DNA of 64,000 nucleotides from Ovis canadensis (lineage: Eukaryota; Chordata; Mammalia; Artiodactyla; Bovidae): assembly GCF_042477335.2 (NCBI RefSeq), contig NC_091245.1, forward strand, positions 111,572,501 through 111,636,500. Reading direction: 5' to 3'. Positions 1 to 14,110 of the stretch are shown here, one piece after another (the stretch's first letter is position 1; the number at the start of each line of letters is the position of its first letter). The translations under genes were made by a program, and so were the position numbers. Under the pieces are notes generated by a model. The model was not told the origin of the DNA. It searched no databases and saw only the letters and a program-made list of their open reading frames with translations.

Positions 1-3738
<3,738 letters not shown>

Positions 3739-4400
3739 GGTCTGCCATGAGCAATGCCTGGATTGTGAGGAACCCCACTGCCCAGCCACATGACGATCTG
3801 GGATGTAGCTGGTGCCTGGAAATCACCCTGGACCTTGGACCTCCCATGAGACTCCTGTACCACCTCCCAGGAGTGGCCTGGGCAGTTGGCACAACCTTCC
3901 ACACCCTCCCCCTTCTCTCTCTACTGGTACATATTCTGGCCCTACTCTGGGCAACATGGGCCTAGCAGGACATCTCTTCAAGAACACCAGAAGTTCTCCA
4001 GGATCCATAGATTGATTATCCATAGCACTCGCTGCCCCTCCGCTGTTCATGAAGTATTGTTATGGATTTGTTCCCTTTAAATGTGGAAATCCTAAACCCC
4101 ACCCCCAATATTTCAGAATATGACTGTGTTTAGAGATAGGGCCTTTAAAAAGATAATTAAGGTTAAACGAGGTCATTGAGATGACCCTAAGCTGGTATGA
4201 CTGGTGTCCTTACAAGAAGAGGGAGAGACACCCGGGAAGCATGCACACACAGGAGAAAACCATGGAAAGACAGAGAGAAGGAAGCCCACCAAAAGCCAAG
4301 GAGAGAGGCTTCCGGAGAAACCAAACCTGCTAACACCTCAGTCTTGGACTTCCAATCTCCAAGAATGAGAAAATAAATTTCTGTTTAGTCACCCATTCTG
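3739..4400 (+). other. SLAMF8: SLAMF8 3' untranslated region (inferred)
   Basis: No AATAAA occurs between the stop and the LTR. The first canonical signal is at 4372-4377 inside the MaLR LTR, followed by a TG-rich stretch (about 4400-4420) suited to a downstream element. This would give a 3' UTR of about 650 bases. The real cleavage site may be elsewhere. Confidence 0.45.
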
Positions 4401-4437
4401 TAGTGTCTTGTTTTGGCAGCCCTAGAAGACTAACACA
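4057..4437 (+). mobile_element. MaLR-type (MLT1-like) solo LTR
   Basis: It starts tgttatgga, then in order shows 'aaatcctaaaccccaccccc', 'gatagggcctttaaa', 'gaggtcattgagatga', 'gtgtccttacaagaag', 'cttggacttccaatctcc' and 'aataaatttctg', ending 'cctagaagactaacaca'. These are the landmarks of ERVL-MaLR LTRs in sense orientation. No internal sequence is attached. Confidence 0.75.
4372..4377 (+). promoter_or_regulatory. SLAMF8: Candidate polyadenylation signal AATAAA
   Basis: This AATAAA within the LTR is the first one downstream of the SLAMF8 stop on the coding strand. A tgtagtgtcttgttttgg stretch follows within about 45 bases. Confidence 0.45.
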
Positions 4438-4885
4438 ACTATTAACCAGCCAGCATCAAAGGATTTCCTCCAACCTGGGTCCCAGCCTCTAAAAGACATT
4501 AGAAAATCACCCACTTCCAGGCCCAATTCCAGCCCCTGTTATCTGAGACCCTGATGGTTCCCCCAAGCCAAGGAATTATCATAAGAAAAGGTCTAGAACC
4601 TGATGAAGAGAAATGGGGGTCAAAGGGTTTCTCTTTCTGGCCTTGAAGGACTTGCAGGTCATCCAAATTCATGGTCCTCGTAGGTAATTTACAGTTCTAG
4701 ATGATCAAAGAATGGTTGACATCTCTTGCTTGGGATGGGTGACATTTTGCAGGTAACATAGTTTTAACTGACATCTTCACCCTCAAGATTGACTATCATG
4801 CCTCCTGCAGGAGCTGGGGTGGGGAGGGGGATTGGGATTCTCTCCTCACTGTCTAGCACAGTAATCAGAAAAAGAGAGATTAAAT
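4438..4885. other. Intergenic, no feature seen
   Basis: Non-repetitive DNA between the LTR and a CHR SINE. No ORF with recognisable protein features and no motif I can support. Confidence 0.6.
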
Positions 4886-4898
4886 TTGCCCCAGCCAT

Positions 4899-5017
4899 GG
4901 GACTTCCCTGGCAGATTAGTGGTTAGGGCTCCACGCTTCCACTGCAGGAGGCACGGGTTCAATCCCTGGTTGGGGAACTGGGATCTCATTGGCTGTGCAC
5001 AGTCAAAAAATAAAAAA
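4899..5017 (+). mobile_element. CHR-type tRNA-Glu SINE
   Basis: It begins gggacttccctggcagatt, has the tRNA-like B-box region 'gggttcaatccctgg', and ends in an A-rich tail. It is flanked by near-identical repeats ttgccccagcca (4886-4897) and ttgcccagcca (5018-5028), which look like the target-site duplication. Confidence 0.85.
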
Positions 5018-5397
5018 TTGCCCAGCCAACAGGAAATTCTTGCACAAATTTAAAAAAAGCAGCTCAGCTCAGAATGAGTGTCTCTGTCTGACACTGAGAG
5101 AGGGAGGATCCAGGAAAAGCTAAGCAGAAGGGAAACTATGGAGGGAAAGTGTGCTGAGGCATCCTAGTATCTGCCATGTTCATCTTCAGCTGCAAGCGCA
5201 GACGATCCACCCAAGTTCAAGGGACTCACCACTCAATGGAAAGATGTTCAAGGTCACTTCAAAAGGAACTCATGTGAGATGGAAGGGATTATTGCACCCA
5301 TCTCTGCAAAACACAGCCTGCCACTGAGCAGTTCTATCCAGAAAAGCTCTGGAGTACTGTCACTGGAAAAAAAAAGAATTGAAGAGCTAAACTTACA

Positions 5398-5812
5398 CTT
5401 GTTGTTGTTCAGTCACCAAGTCAGTTCCAACGCTTTGATACCCTATGGACTGCAGCTCACCAGGCTTCTCTGTCCCTCACCATCTCCCGGAGTTTGCCCA
5501 AGTTCATGTCCAGTTAATTGGTAATACTATCCAACCATCTCATCCTCTGTCACCCTCTTCTCCTTCAGCCTTCAATCTTTCCCAGCATCAGGTCTTTTCC
5601 AGTTCGCATCAGGTGGCCAAAGTATTGAAGCTTCAGCTTCAGCGTCAGTCCTTCCGAACAGTATTCAGGGTTGAGTTTTTTTAAGATTGACTGGTTTGCT
5701 CTCTTTGCTTTCCAAGGGATACTCAAGAGTCTTCTGCAGCAGCACAGTTTGAAAGCATTAGTTCTTCAGTGCTCAGCCTTCTTTATAGTCCAACTCTCAC
5801 AACTGTACATGA
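5398..5812 (-). mobile_element. BovB LINE 3' fragment (antisense, diverged)
   Basis: On the + strand it reads gttgttgttcagtcaccaag, then the BovB 3'-region landmarks in reverse complement ('ggtggccaaagtattgaag', 'ctcaagagtcttctgcagca', 'tagtccaactctcacaact'). The copy is 5' truncated with many substitutions. Confidence 0.85.
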
Positions 5813-6689
5813 CACTTAGGAATTAGTAAATGGTAAGGTTCAGAGTTACTTCCTCCCAGGTGTAACAGGACTTTTTTCTGGGACCTCACGCAAGTCTTGA
5901 TGATAGAGGAAGGAAGCATTGAAGAAACAGGAATAGATTTTGAAGCATTTTTCCAGGAATGCTTTAATCCCTCCTCTCAGATGTCAGCTCTGTGCAAAGA
6001 GCTTCCCTCTTCTCCCCAGTTTCCGGGCAGTCACATCACCTTGGACAAAATGGTCAGCTCAGCTGGCCTCTAGAGTCACATGGCCACTCCTCCACTTGAC
6101 TGGTCCTGGAATTTCCCTGTCTGTTGGCTCTGCTCAGAGGTCCTCTGCTGCTCAACAGCTTCACCTAGACCTCGTGCTTCTTCTGCATCCACTTCTCTCT
6201 CATCACCTTCTCCCAAGTTCACTTGAACGCTGCACATGACCATGACAGCTAATATTGCTCCCACAGCCTCCCAGGGCATTCCCGTTGCCCGGTCAATGAG
6301 TCATGCACAACTGGCTTTGGTTTCTAAACCTGATGTGAAAGAGAAAGCCCAAGGTCTAGCAATGAGCCACGGTGGTTGTATGGGGGAAACACACACACAC
6401 ACCACTCGCCTTCTCTCTTGCCTTCATCTCTGGGGCCTCACCTCAGATCAGAGCGGCTCTGGATGAGGTGGAACTCACAGTTCTCCCTTCACACAGTAAC
6501 CCCTGGTGACTTCATGTAGATGGTGGTTTTGTAGTGTGGTGCACCAGAGCCTTTGAACAAATCCACGCTGCTCAAATCAACGGACGTTCCCATCCCCAGT
6601 GACTCACTTGCCCACTGGTGGACTAATTAACCAGCTACTGAAAACCTCAAAGAGCTTCTGTGAGAAGAGTGTTTGTGTTGATAAGCACT

Positions 6690-7260
6690 GGGATTGATGT
6701 CACATAAGAACAAATATTGAGGGCACAGCATGTGCTGGGTATACTTCAAGGCCCTGGGGAATCAGTAGTGAATGAAGCAATGTCTTTCCTTCATGGAGTT
6801 TATATTCTAGATAATATAAGCAAGCACATGAGTCTGAGTGAACTCCGGGAGTTGGTGATGGACAGGGAGGCCTGGCGTGCTGCGATTCATGGGGTCACAA
6901 ACAGTCAGACACGACTGAGTGACTGAAATGAACTGAACTGAACTGAACTGAAGCACATGTCACATGTGGATAGGCTTTGCTAAGAAAGCTAAGACAGATG
7001 GCAGAGTAGATGACTAGAAAGTGGTGTGTTGGGGAGAAGGGGACCTCAGAGAACACATGGGGTGATGTACGAACAGAAGTCCAAATGCAGTGGAGTAAGC
7101 CACGAAGTGGCTGGGTGAGGAACATTCCAGAAAACAGAAGATACAAAGGCCCTGACGTGGGATCATGATTGGGGTTTATGATGAGCAGAGCAGAGGCCAG
7201 GGCAACTGGGTCAAAACAAAGCAGGTGGGGAAGGAAAGGGGAGGGCCCTAGTGATGGTGC
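6690..7260 (-). mobile_element. Antisense L2 remnant, split by a BovB tail
   Basis: 'tggagtttatattctagata', 'gggagaaggggacctcagag' and 'aacattccagaaaacagaag' followed by 'caaaggccctgacgtggga' follow the reverse complement of L2. It is interrupted at 6831-6950 by a short BovB 3' end. Confidence 0.6.
6831..6950 (+). mobile_element. Extremely 5'-truncated BovB 3' end with perfect TSD
   Basis: A 120-bp insert beginning agtctgagtgaactccggga and ending in (ACTGA)n-type tail repeats. It is flanked by the identical 9-mer aagcacatg at 6822-6830 and 6951-6959, so both boundaries are exact. Confidence 0.92.
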
Positions 7261-7649
7261 AGGGCCACAGCACGTGGGATTTTGTGGTCTTCAGAACATC
7301 CTGTCCCTGGGGTTAGGGAAGCCAGAGGGCCCTCTTCTGTTTGAGGGTCAGAGTCCTCCCATAATGATTGTGGCATCATCATCTCTAGTAGGCTCATGGA
7401 CAAAGCAGAATCCTCTCCAAATCTGCATTTGTTTTTCCTTGTTTTCCTTGTATTTCCTGTGAGCAAGAACCTTCGCACCTGTCCTTCTGCGTAAACACAA
7501 GAGCCACTAAGGCAAGGGAGTCGTGTGCCACAGAGCCAGAGAGAATGACAGTGGGGAGCAGAATAGCAAGAGAGAAGGGCCAGAGACGCATGTTCTCAGC
7601 AGCGGAGACATGAGCGCCCAATGCCTCATTTAAAGAACCAAAAAAAAAA

Positions 7650-8005
7650 CATTGGGAAGGAAGGAGAAAGGGGCAAGATAAAGGTAGAGAATTAAGAAGT
7701 ACAAACTACTGTGTATAAAATAAATAAGCTACAAGGATATACTGTACAGCACAGGAAAGTATAGCCATTTTTTTAGAATAACTTTAAATGGAGTATAACC
7801 TATAAAATATTGAATTGCAGTCTTGTACACTTGAAATATATAATGTTACAAATATATATTCTATATTATCTATAACATATATATAATATTATAAATATAT
7901 ATAACATATAATATTATAAATATTATAACATATAATATTATAAATATAATGTATGATATTATAAATCAACTATTCTTCAATTTTAAAAATTGATCAATTA
8001 AAACC
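7650..8005 (+). mobile_element. L1 3' end with internal AT-rich expansion
   Basis: 'aagctacaaggatatactgt', 'acagcacaggaaagtatagc', 'cttgtacacttgaaatata' and 'aaatcaactattcttcaatt' match the ruminant L1 3' UTR in order. An AT-rich tandem repeat has grown between the last two landmarks. Confidence 0.75.
7868..7966. repeat. AT-rich minisatellite, about 24-bp unit
   Basis: About three to four imperfect copies of a unit built on ataacatataatattataaa run in tandem. It consists only of A/T plus an occasional C or G. Confidence 0.7.
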
Positions 8006-8575
8006 AACCACTGCAAACATTAATGACATCTCTGGCAAATCTTTCTTCTGTGTTTATCAAGAAGTAGCACATGTTCAGTTCATCAGCACTTGGCTACTTA
8101 CTGGTCTTTGGGGGAAGCACCATCTCGGGTCAGATATGAGTCCACGGCCCCCTCCATCTGTCCTGCAGACAGCTTGAAGGAGGGCCTCCAAAACCTGTAG
8201 CCCTAGATTCAGGAGGTTTTAGTGGACTGTGCACTGGTCAGCCTGGGTCGCATTGGCCAGGAGGCTGAGCACATGGGTAATGAGTGGGGATACCCCACTG
8301 CACCACTAGCCCAGGTCTGGTTCTGGGAGCCACACCTCCAGGGAGACACTGGAAAACTCATGTCCACAGGAGAATAGCCAGAACAGTGAAAAGTCTGGAA
8401 ACCTCATCATATCAGACATGATTAAAGAAACTGGTCGTGTTTAGCAGGAACAGAAAACTCAGAAGGCCAGCGTCTGCAGAGCTCTCACAGAAGCCTGGTT
8501 GTGTAAGTGAACACATGAAACGTGTCTCTGCGAGGCAGACACTGACTCATATGAATAATAGGATCTTAAACCTGG
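8006..8575. other. Intergenic, no feature seen
   Basis: Mixed-composition DNA without recognisable repeat landmarks, splice-flanked coding blocks or a convincing ORF. Confidence 0.5.
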
Positions 8576-8579
8576 AAGG

Positions 8580-8725
8580 AAACCTTGTGGTTACTCAGTT
8601 CAAGTTTTTCATTTCTCAGGTGGAAAACCAAGACCCAAAGAGACTGTTACTCCCTAGAGTCACATAACTAGTAGGTGGCAGAGTCAGAGCTAGCTTCACT
8701 TCATCTAAATCAGCCGAGCCCCTCA
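8580..8725 (-). mobile_element. MIR-class SINE remnant
   Basis: 'tttctcaggtggaaaaccaa', 'cccaaagagactgttact' and 'gtcacataactagtaggtgg' resemble the MIR core in the orientation containing the 'dilute gaggaaactgaggc' motif. Confidence 0.5.
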
Positions 8726-9514
8726 CCTGCACCATACTCCCAGGGAAGAACTTAATAACCAATGGAGAAGTCCACACATGAAATGATCTGTTCCAATGAA
8801 CATGCTTAAGCAGAAACCACCTCAGAGTAATATCATAGACCAGAGACTTTTCAGACGAGGTGGGAAGTTGCATTAGATTGGGAATGACAAATACGTGGTA
8901 CATGTATCCAGACTTCTGCCTTCCGTGACCATGTCAAATCCAGACAATTAATTATGACACACTCTTCCCATTGAGTCTTTATGCAACACTCATGAAACTC
9001 TGACCAATCAATTGAAGCTGGAAGCCAAGATGCCATTCGTGCCCTAGACAAACCATAGGATCCTCCCAACAACATTAAGTTCCTCTCAGTCTTAAGAATG
9101 AATTCTAAGTTAATGAATGAGTAAACAGTAGGGAAAATGCATGATGAAAGGATTCCACCAAGGTGTCAAAAACAAGCCATACTTCCTATGAAGAATATTT
9201 ACTCTAGCTTGCCTGCTTCTGCCATTTTGCTAAGTATGTGCTCAGGAAATGCGTCAGAACTGAAAAAAAGGAGAGATGGGTCAAAAGTAACAATGCTATT
9301 GGCAGGAAAGCACAAAACAACAGGATATCAGCCAAATAAGTGAATGCGATACATACAGCATTTAAAAATCACACTCTTCAAAATATTTAAGAATAATGGG
9401 ATGCTATCTTCAGATGCAAGCAGCAGAAACCAACTCTGGTTCTAACTAAGGCAGCAAAAAGAATTTACCAAGATCAGGACAACAGCAGATTCAGTGTCTG
9501 GTGAGAGCCAGACT

Positions 9515-9870
9515 TCCTGGGTCACAGACAGCTGTCTTCTCGCTGTGCCCTCACATGGCAGAAGGGGTGAGGAATCTCTGGAGTCTCTTTTCAGGGGCAC
9601 TAATTCTATTCCTGAATGGTCAACCCACTTCAGTACTTTTGCCTGGAAAATTCCATGGACAGAGGAGCCTAGTGGGCTACAGTCCATGGTGTCCCAAAGA
9701 GTCGAACATGACTAATCACACACGCACAGTTCTATTCCTGAGGGTTCCATCCTCAGGACCTAATCACCTCCCAAAGTTCTCACCTCCAAATACCATCACA
9801 CTAGGGATTAGATTTCAGCATACGAATTTGGGGGAATATAAACGTTCAGTCTGTAGCACTCAGAGAACTA
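9515..9870 (-). mobile_element. MaLR-type LTR (antisense) split by a Bov-A SINE
   Basis: On the + strand, 'tgccctcacatggcagaagg', 'cctcaggacctaatcacctc', 'ccatcacactagggatta' and 'tttcagcatacgaatttggg' follow the reverse complement of MLT1-type LTRs. A Bov-A element interrupts it at 9616-9729. Confidence 0.75.
9616..9729 (+). mobile_element. Bov-A SINE monomer
   Basis: It carries 'caacccacttcagtactttt', 'cctggaaaattccatggac', 'agaggagcctagtgggctac' and 'agtcgaacatgact'. The 12-bp duplication ttctattcctga (9604-9615 and 9730-9741) brackets it exactly. Confidence 0.9.
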
Positions 9871-10246
9871 AAGAAAATCCTGACCAACCTGACCTTGGAA
9901 AGGATGAAGCCAGGAGGCCTTGGAGAGTGCAGGCCTCAGGACCACCTCCTTAGGAGCTACCATGGAATAAATATGTCCTGTTTTCTGTTCCTATGTTACT
10001 CACTGAAGATGAAAACTGCCAACAAAAGAGTGAGCTGGCCTTAGTTCTGGGGCAACGGGCCAGTTCTTCCAAGTTCTGGTATGAAACCCCCATAGTCAAA
10101 GATTTCTAGCCTTCCAGGCCATTTTGAAGGTATAGATAGGTGTCAAAGGAAGAAGCTAGGACATGTCTTATGTAACTATTTGTTAGCCTTATTTATTATT
10201 ATAAAAGTTAACAGTGGGCCTGAATATGGGGACCCCTCTCACTGGA

Positions 10247-10389
10247 CTTTTTTTAAAATTTATTTATTTACTTATTTATTTGCTGTGCCAGGTCTTAGTT
10301 GCAGATGGCAGGCTCTAGTTCCCTGACCAGGGATAGAACTCAGGCCTCCTGCATTGGGAGCTCAGAGTCTTAGCCACTGGACCACAATC
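10247..10389 (-). mobile_element. CHR-type SINE (antisense)
   Basis: T-rich start (tail in reverse), 'tgccaggtcttagttgcaga', 'ctctagttccctgaccaggg' and 'gagtcttagccactggacca' are CHR landmarks in reverse complement. The final 'ccagggaagtccc' of a full copy is missing. Confidence 0.8.
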
Positions 10390-10589
10390 ATTTTTTTCTG
10401 TCGTGATTCCCATCCAGCTCCTGAACCGACAACCCTCCGCCTGCTGCCCCATGATGAAGAGCAAGCCCCAGCTCACACTGCAGCACAGCATCGAACTGTT
10501 CTGGAATCATGTGGGGGAACAACAGCCCCTCATTTCGTGCAAGACTGAGCCACGTGTCTCCAGCTCATCACTAAGCACCTCTCTCATCA

Positions 10590-11330
10590 GCAGCTACCAT
10601 GCCAGAGATGCTGGGAATACAGCTGTGAGTAGGACAGATAGAGAGTTCTGCATCCAGGAAGCTTGCCATCTAATTGAGAGAGAGAGACATGAAACAAACA
10701 CACACAAATACTTAATTAAAACTGTGCTGAGCTCTAGAGAGGAAAAGACCTGGACCCTGCGAGCAAGAATAATGAAGGAGAAGAACAGAGCTGGTAAGCG
10801 GCAACCCCAGGGCCCAGTCTGAAGAGGGACATTCCCTCTGAGACCGGCATGGACAGTACTTAGCGATGCAAAGTAGGGAGGTCCTCCACGCAGAGGATGA
10901 GAGAGCCAGAAGCCCTTCTAGAAAGACCTTGGCATATACGAACGTCTGAAGGACGGAGGGTAATGAGCAAGGGGGACTCTGGGAGAAGACAGCAGAGGTC
11001 AGAGCACGCAGGGTCTGGTAGGACATGGTAATATTTAAAATTTAATTTTTTAAGTTAAAGGAGGCCACTGAAGAGATTTAAGAAGGGAAATGACATAATC
11101 AGACTTACTTTAATCAGACTTAAACATTTTTAAAAGCTCCCTCTGGGGGCCTTGTGAAGAATGGATTGCAGGGATGGGGGCGGGGAGTGGTTTGGGGGGA
11201 GGAGGGTGAATGCAGGAAGATGAAGTTAGTGAAGGGATCCTGGCAAGATGCGGTGACAGCTTAGAACTGAGGTGCACAAGCGCAGGGGCTTGGGTGGAGA
11301 AGTGGATGGACTAGAGAAATACCTAGGAGC
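10590..11330 (-). mobile_element. Antisense L2 remnant
   Basis: 'ggaagcttgccatctaattg', 'agagagacatgaaacaaaca', 'gaggccactgaagagattta' and 'gaaatgacataatcagactt' follow the reverse complement of L2 in order. The match is old and patchy. Confidence 0.6.
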
Positions 11331-11355
11331 TAGAACAGACAAAGTGTGTGAAAAG

Positions 11356-11552
11356 CATTAATAGCTCAGTCGTGTCCGACTCTGTGAGACCCCATGGACT
11401 GTAGCTCACCAGGCTCCGCTGTCCATGGGATCTCCCAGGCAAGAATACTGGAGTGGGTAGCCATTCCCTTCTCTAGGGAATCTTCCTGACCCAGGGATTG
11501 AACCTGGGTTCCCCACATTGCGGGCAGATTCTTTTCTGTGTGAGCCACCACA
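11356..11552 (-). mobile_element. Bov-tA SINE (antisense)
   Basis: 'agctcagtcgtgtccgactc', 'caccaggctccgctgtccat', 'gggattgaacctgggttccc' and the tRNA-derived end 'gtgagccaccac' mark a Bov-tA unit in reverse complement. Confidence 0.9.
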
Positions 11553-11559
11553 AGATTTT

Positions 11560-13030
11560 GGGATATGTGAGGGGTACTTGGCCAGGAGGTCGGACCTGAG
11601 GAACAAGGCAGATAGAGGTGCCACTTACCCAAACTGGGAATACAAAAAGAAGGGCAAGTTTTAGGGGGAAGTTAATTGTCCCTTAATTATCAGAGAATAG
11701 GACTTTAAAAAGAACAAGACATTTGGAGGCTAAACAATGTATTGTGTGAAATCATGTGAAAATAGAATGCTCAAATGTAGGTAATTTCAAACAATGCAAC
11801 CTTATAATTTAAATGTAAATCGATTTAAGGAAGAGAAGCCATTGATCCCTCTTCCCCGGCTCCACTCCCTCTCAGGACAGCTGTTTCATGCCTATAACTA
11901 ATAGATTTCTCCATTCAGATCCAGAATTACATTCTAGACCCCAACACAAACCTGAGGTTGTAGGGACGGTAAGACATCTCAGGCAGACAGGGCCTCCCAC
12001 AGCACGCTCGGCACAAACTGCTCCGGCTGATCCTGTCCTAGTTTGTTTCTCCGCCACCTGGCCTGAGTCCTGCCTACTCACTCCAGAAAGCCCTGAAACA
12101 TTCAAGACTCGAAGTTGATAATGATGAGGGTGAGCTGGAGATGCCTCACTGGCCTTAAGGGGCCACCCTGGACCCCAACACTCTCTGAATGCAACCCACC
12201 CCACAGCATTCAGAGTCCCACCTAGATTGTCCAGGGGGAGCCCCACTGAGGTCTCAGGGGAGCCCTTCCAAGCAGAGCCAGTGTCCTGGTCAGAGAAGAG
12301 CAGCTCATCACTCACTCCAGGAGTCATTGCCAGACACTGTGATTGTCCTGCTGAGATCAATCTCACGAACCAGCTCAGGGCATCCTTTCATGGGGCGGTA
12401 GAGGGCAAGGCAGGGCAGGGCACAGGAAAGGGGACTTGGAGAGGAGCCCCCTCAGATCAGGCTGGCTGGGGAAAGGAGAGCTTCCCGGGATGGAGACCAG
12501 TGCCTGCCAGCAGGGGGCTCTTGGCCCCAGAGTTGGAGTAAGGTCAAAGCAGAGACCATCTTTGGGTACCTAGTGCTCTGAACCTGGAATGATTCTGATC
12601 TTTCCGAAGGACCAGTGGGTACCTCGGCAAAGGGAGGACAAGGCCAAGAGTCGGGGACAGCATGAATCAGGGCCTTGGGCTGGGAGAGGAGGGTTCTAGT
12701 GATCTGCTGTGCACCATCCCTTGAAGCTGTGGCCATCTGGCCATCACTGACCACAGTAAAAATCCTTCCCCCGACACACAGTCTCCTATGAGACTGTCCG
12801 AGCACCCAGTTGGAGGGACACACAAACATCTCATCACCAAGTTGCCTCTTTTTCTCGGGGACAAACGTGGCTTTAATGCTGCCGTCAGAGCACAGCCTCA
12901 TTCCTAGAGAACTGAGTCAGCCAAGTCCTTTATGCTAAAGCTAAGAAGAATGTCAGGGAAGTCTGGGGAAGATGGAGAGGAAGCTGGAGTATTGGACAGA
13001 TGAGGCTTCATGGTCATTTTCAGCAGACGT
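11560..13030. other. Intergenic, no gene seen
   Basis: Unique-looking DNA. The ORFs on either strand here overlap in several frames, lack recognisable motifs or conserved blocks, and are not reported as genes. Confidence 0.5.
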
Positions 13031-13098
13031 AAGTGCTGTGATTCATGGGGTCGCAAAGAGTCGGACATGACTGAGCGACTGAACTGAACTGAACTGAA
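13031..13098 (+). mobile_element. BovB 3' tail fragment (68 bp)
   Basis: It has 'gctgtgattcatggggtcgc', 'aaagagtcggacatgactga' and (ACTGA) tail repeats. This is among the shortest recognisable BovB ends in the window. I could not find a clear target-site duplication. Confidence 0.85.
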
Positions 13099-13779
13099 GG
13101 GCCCTCAGTCTGGAGCACGGAGAAGGATACACCCCTTACCGGGGAGCATACCAGCTGACACACACACCCCACCTCCCCTGCCCCCCAGCCCCACCCTGGG
13201 AGTCCTTAAGATGGAGATGACTCAGCAGTTAGCAGCCCCAGCCCACACCCTCCATTCTAGACAGGCCCAGCCTTTGCCTGTCCCTGAATCCGACAAGCTC
13301 GTGCACTTTGATCATTTTTGCAGGATCTTCCCCTACCTCCCAGACTAGAATATATCCCTTTATCCACCTTGTTCTCCAGCTGAAGTTTTGAAGTCCAGCC
13401 CTAGGCACTCCTTCTCTAAGAAACCTTCCTTCAAGGGATCTCAGAGCATCACTTCTCCCAGTTTTGTGTGAAACTGAATCAGTAATCATGTGCCTCACTC
13501 TTCAATTTTTCCAAATGGATTAATGATCTCCCTAGGGAGGCTGGGAGATGCTGGAAGCGTCAGGTTTAATGCCCTGGTCCTACCAGCGACACACAGTAAG
13601 TTGTAATGCACTAAGTGGCTAATGCAGAAGCTGGGGACATACAGGTGGACAAAAGGGACCATGCTTCAGACATCCCCTCAGCCAGGAAGCCAAAAGCGCC
13701 CAGTTGGAAGATTCTATATCACCCTGGCTTCTCCATTGAGAATAAGTGCATGTGAAAAAGGGGGAAAGCAAGGGGATGC

Positions 13780-14110
13780 ATGGAGTCACTATTGCTGTAA
13801 CCCAGGCAAGAGATGATAGCAGCTGGGAGCCAGCAGATAACAGTGGTGGACAAGAGGCTGGTCAGAGGTCAGATCCACTCTGAAGGGAGACAGTTCCTAA
13901 CAGATTGGATGTGTTGGGGAGACAGGTGAGTGTAAGAAAGGTTTTAAGGAAAGACATAGAGGCTATCAACTGCAGTGGGCAAGATGCTGGGGGAAGTGGA
14001 TCAGGGGCAGGGTTTGGGGCATGCTGAGTTTGAGATGTCTGTTACATATCTAAGTAGGTAGGAGAGCGTGCAGTGTGGGAGACAGGTCTGGCCTGAGTGG
14101 ATAAATTTGG
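13780..14110 (-). mobile_element. Probable antisense L2 remnant
   Basis: 'gtaacccaggcaagagatga', 'gattggatgtgttggggaga' and 'gctgagtttgagatgtctgt' resemble reverse-complement L2 internal sequence. Confidence 0.5.
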
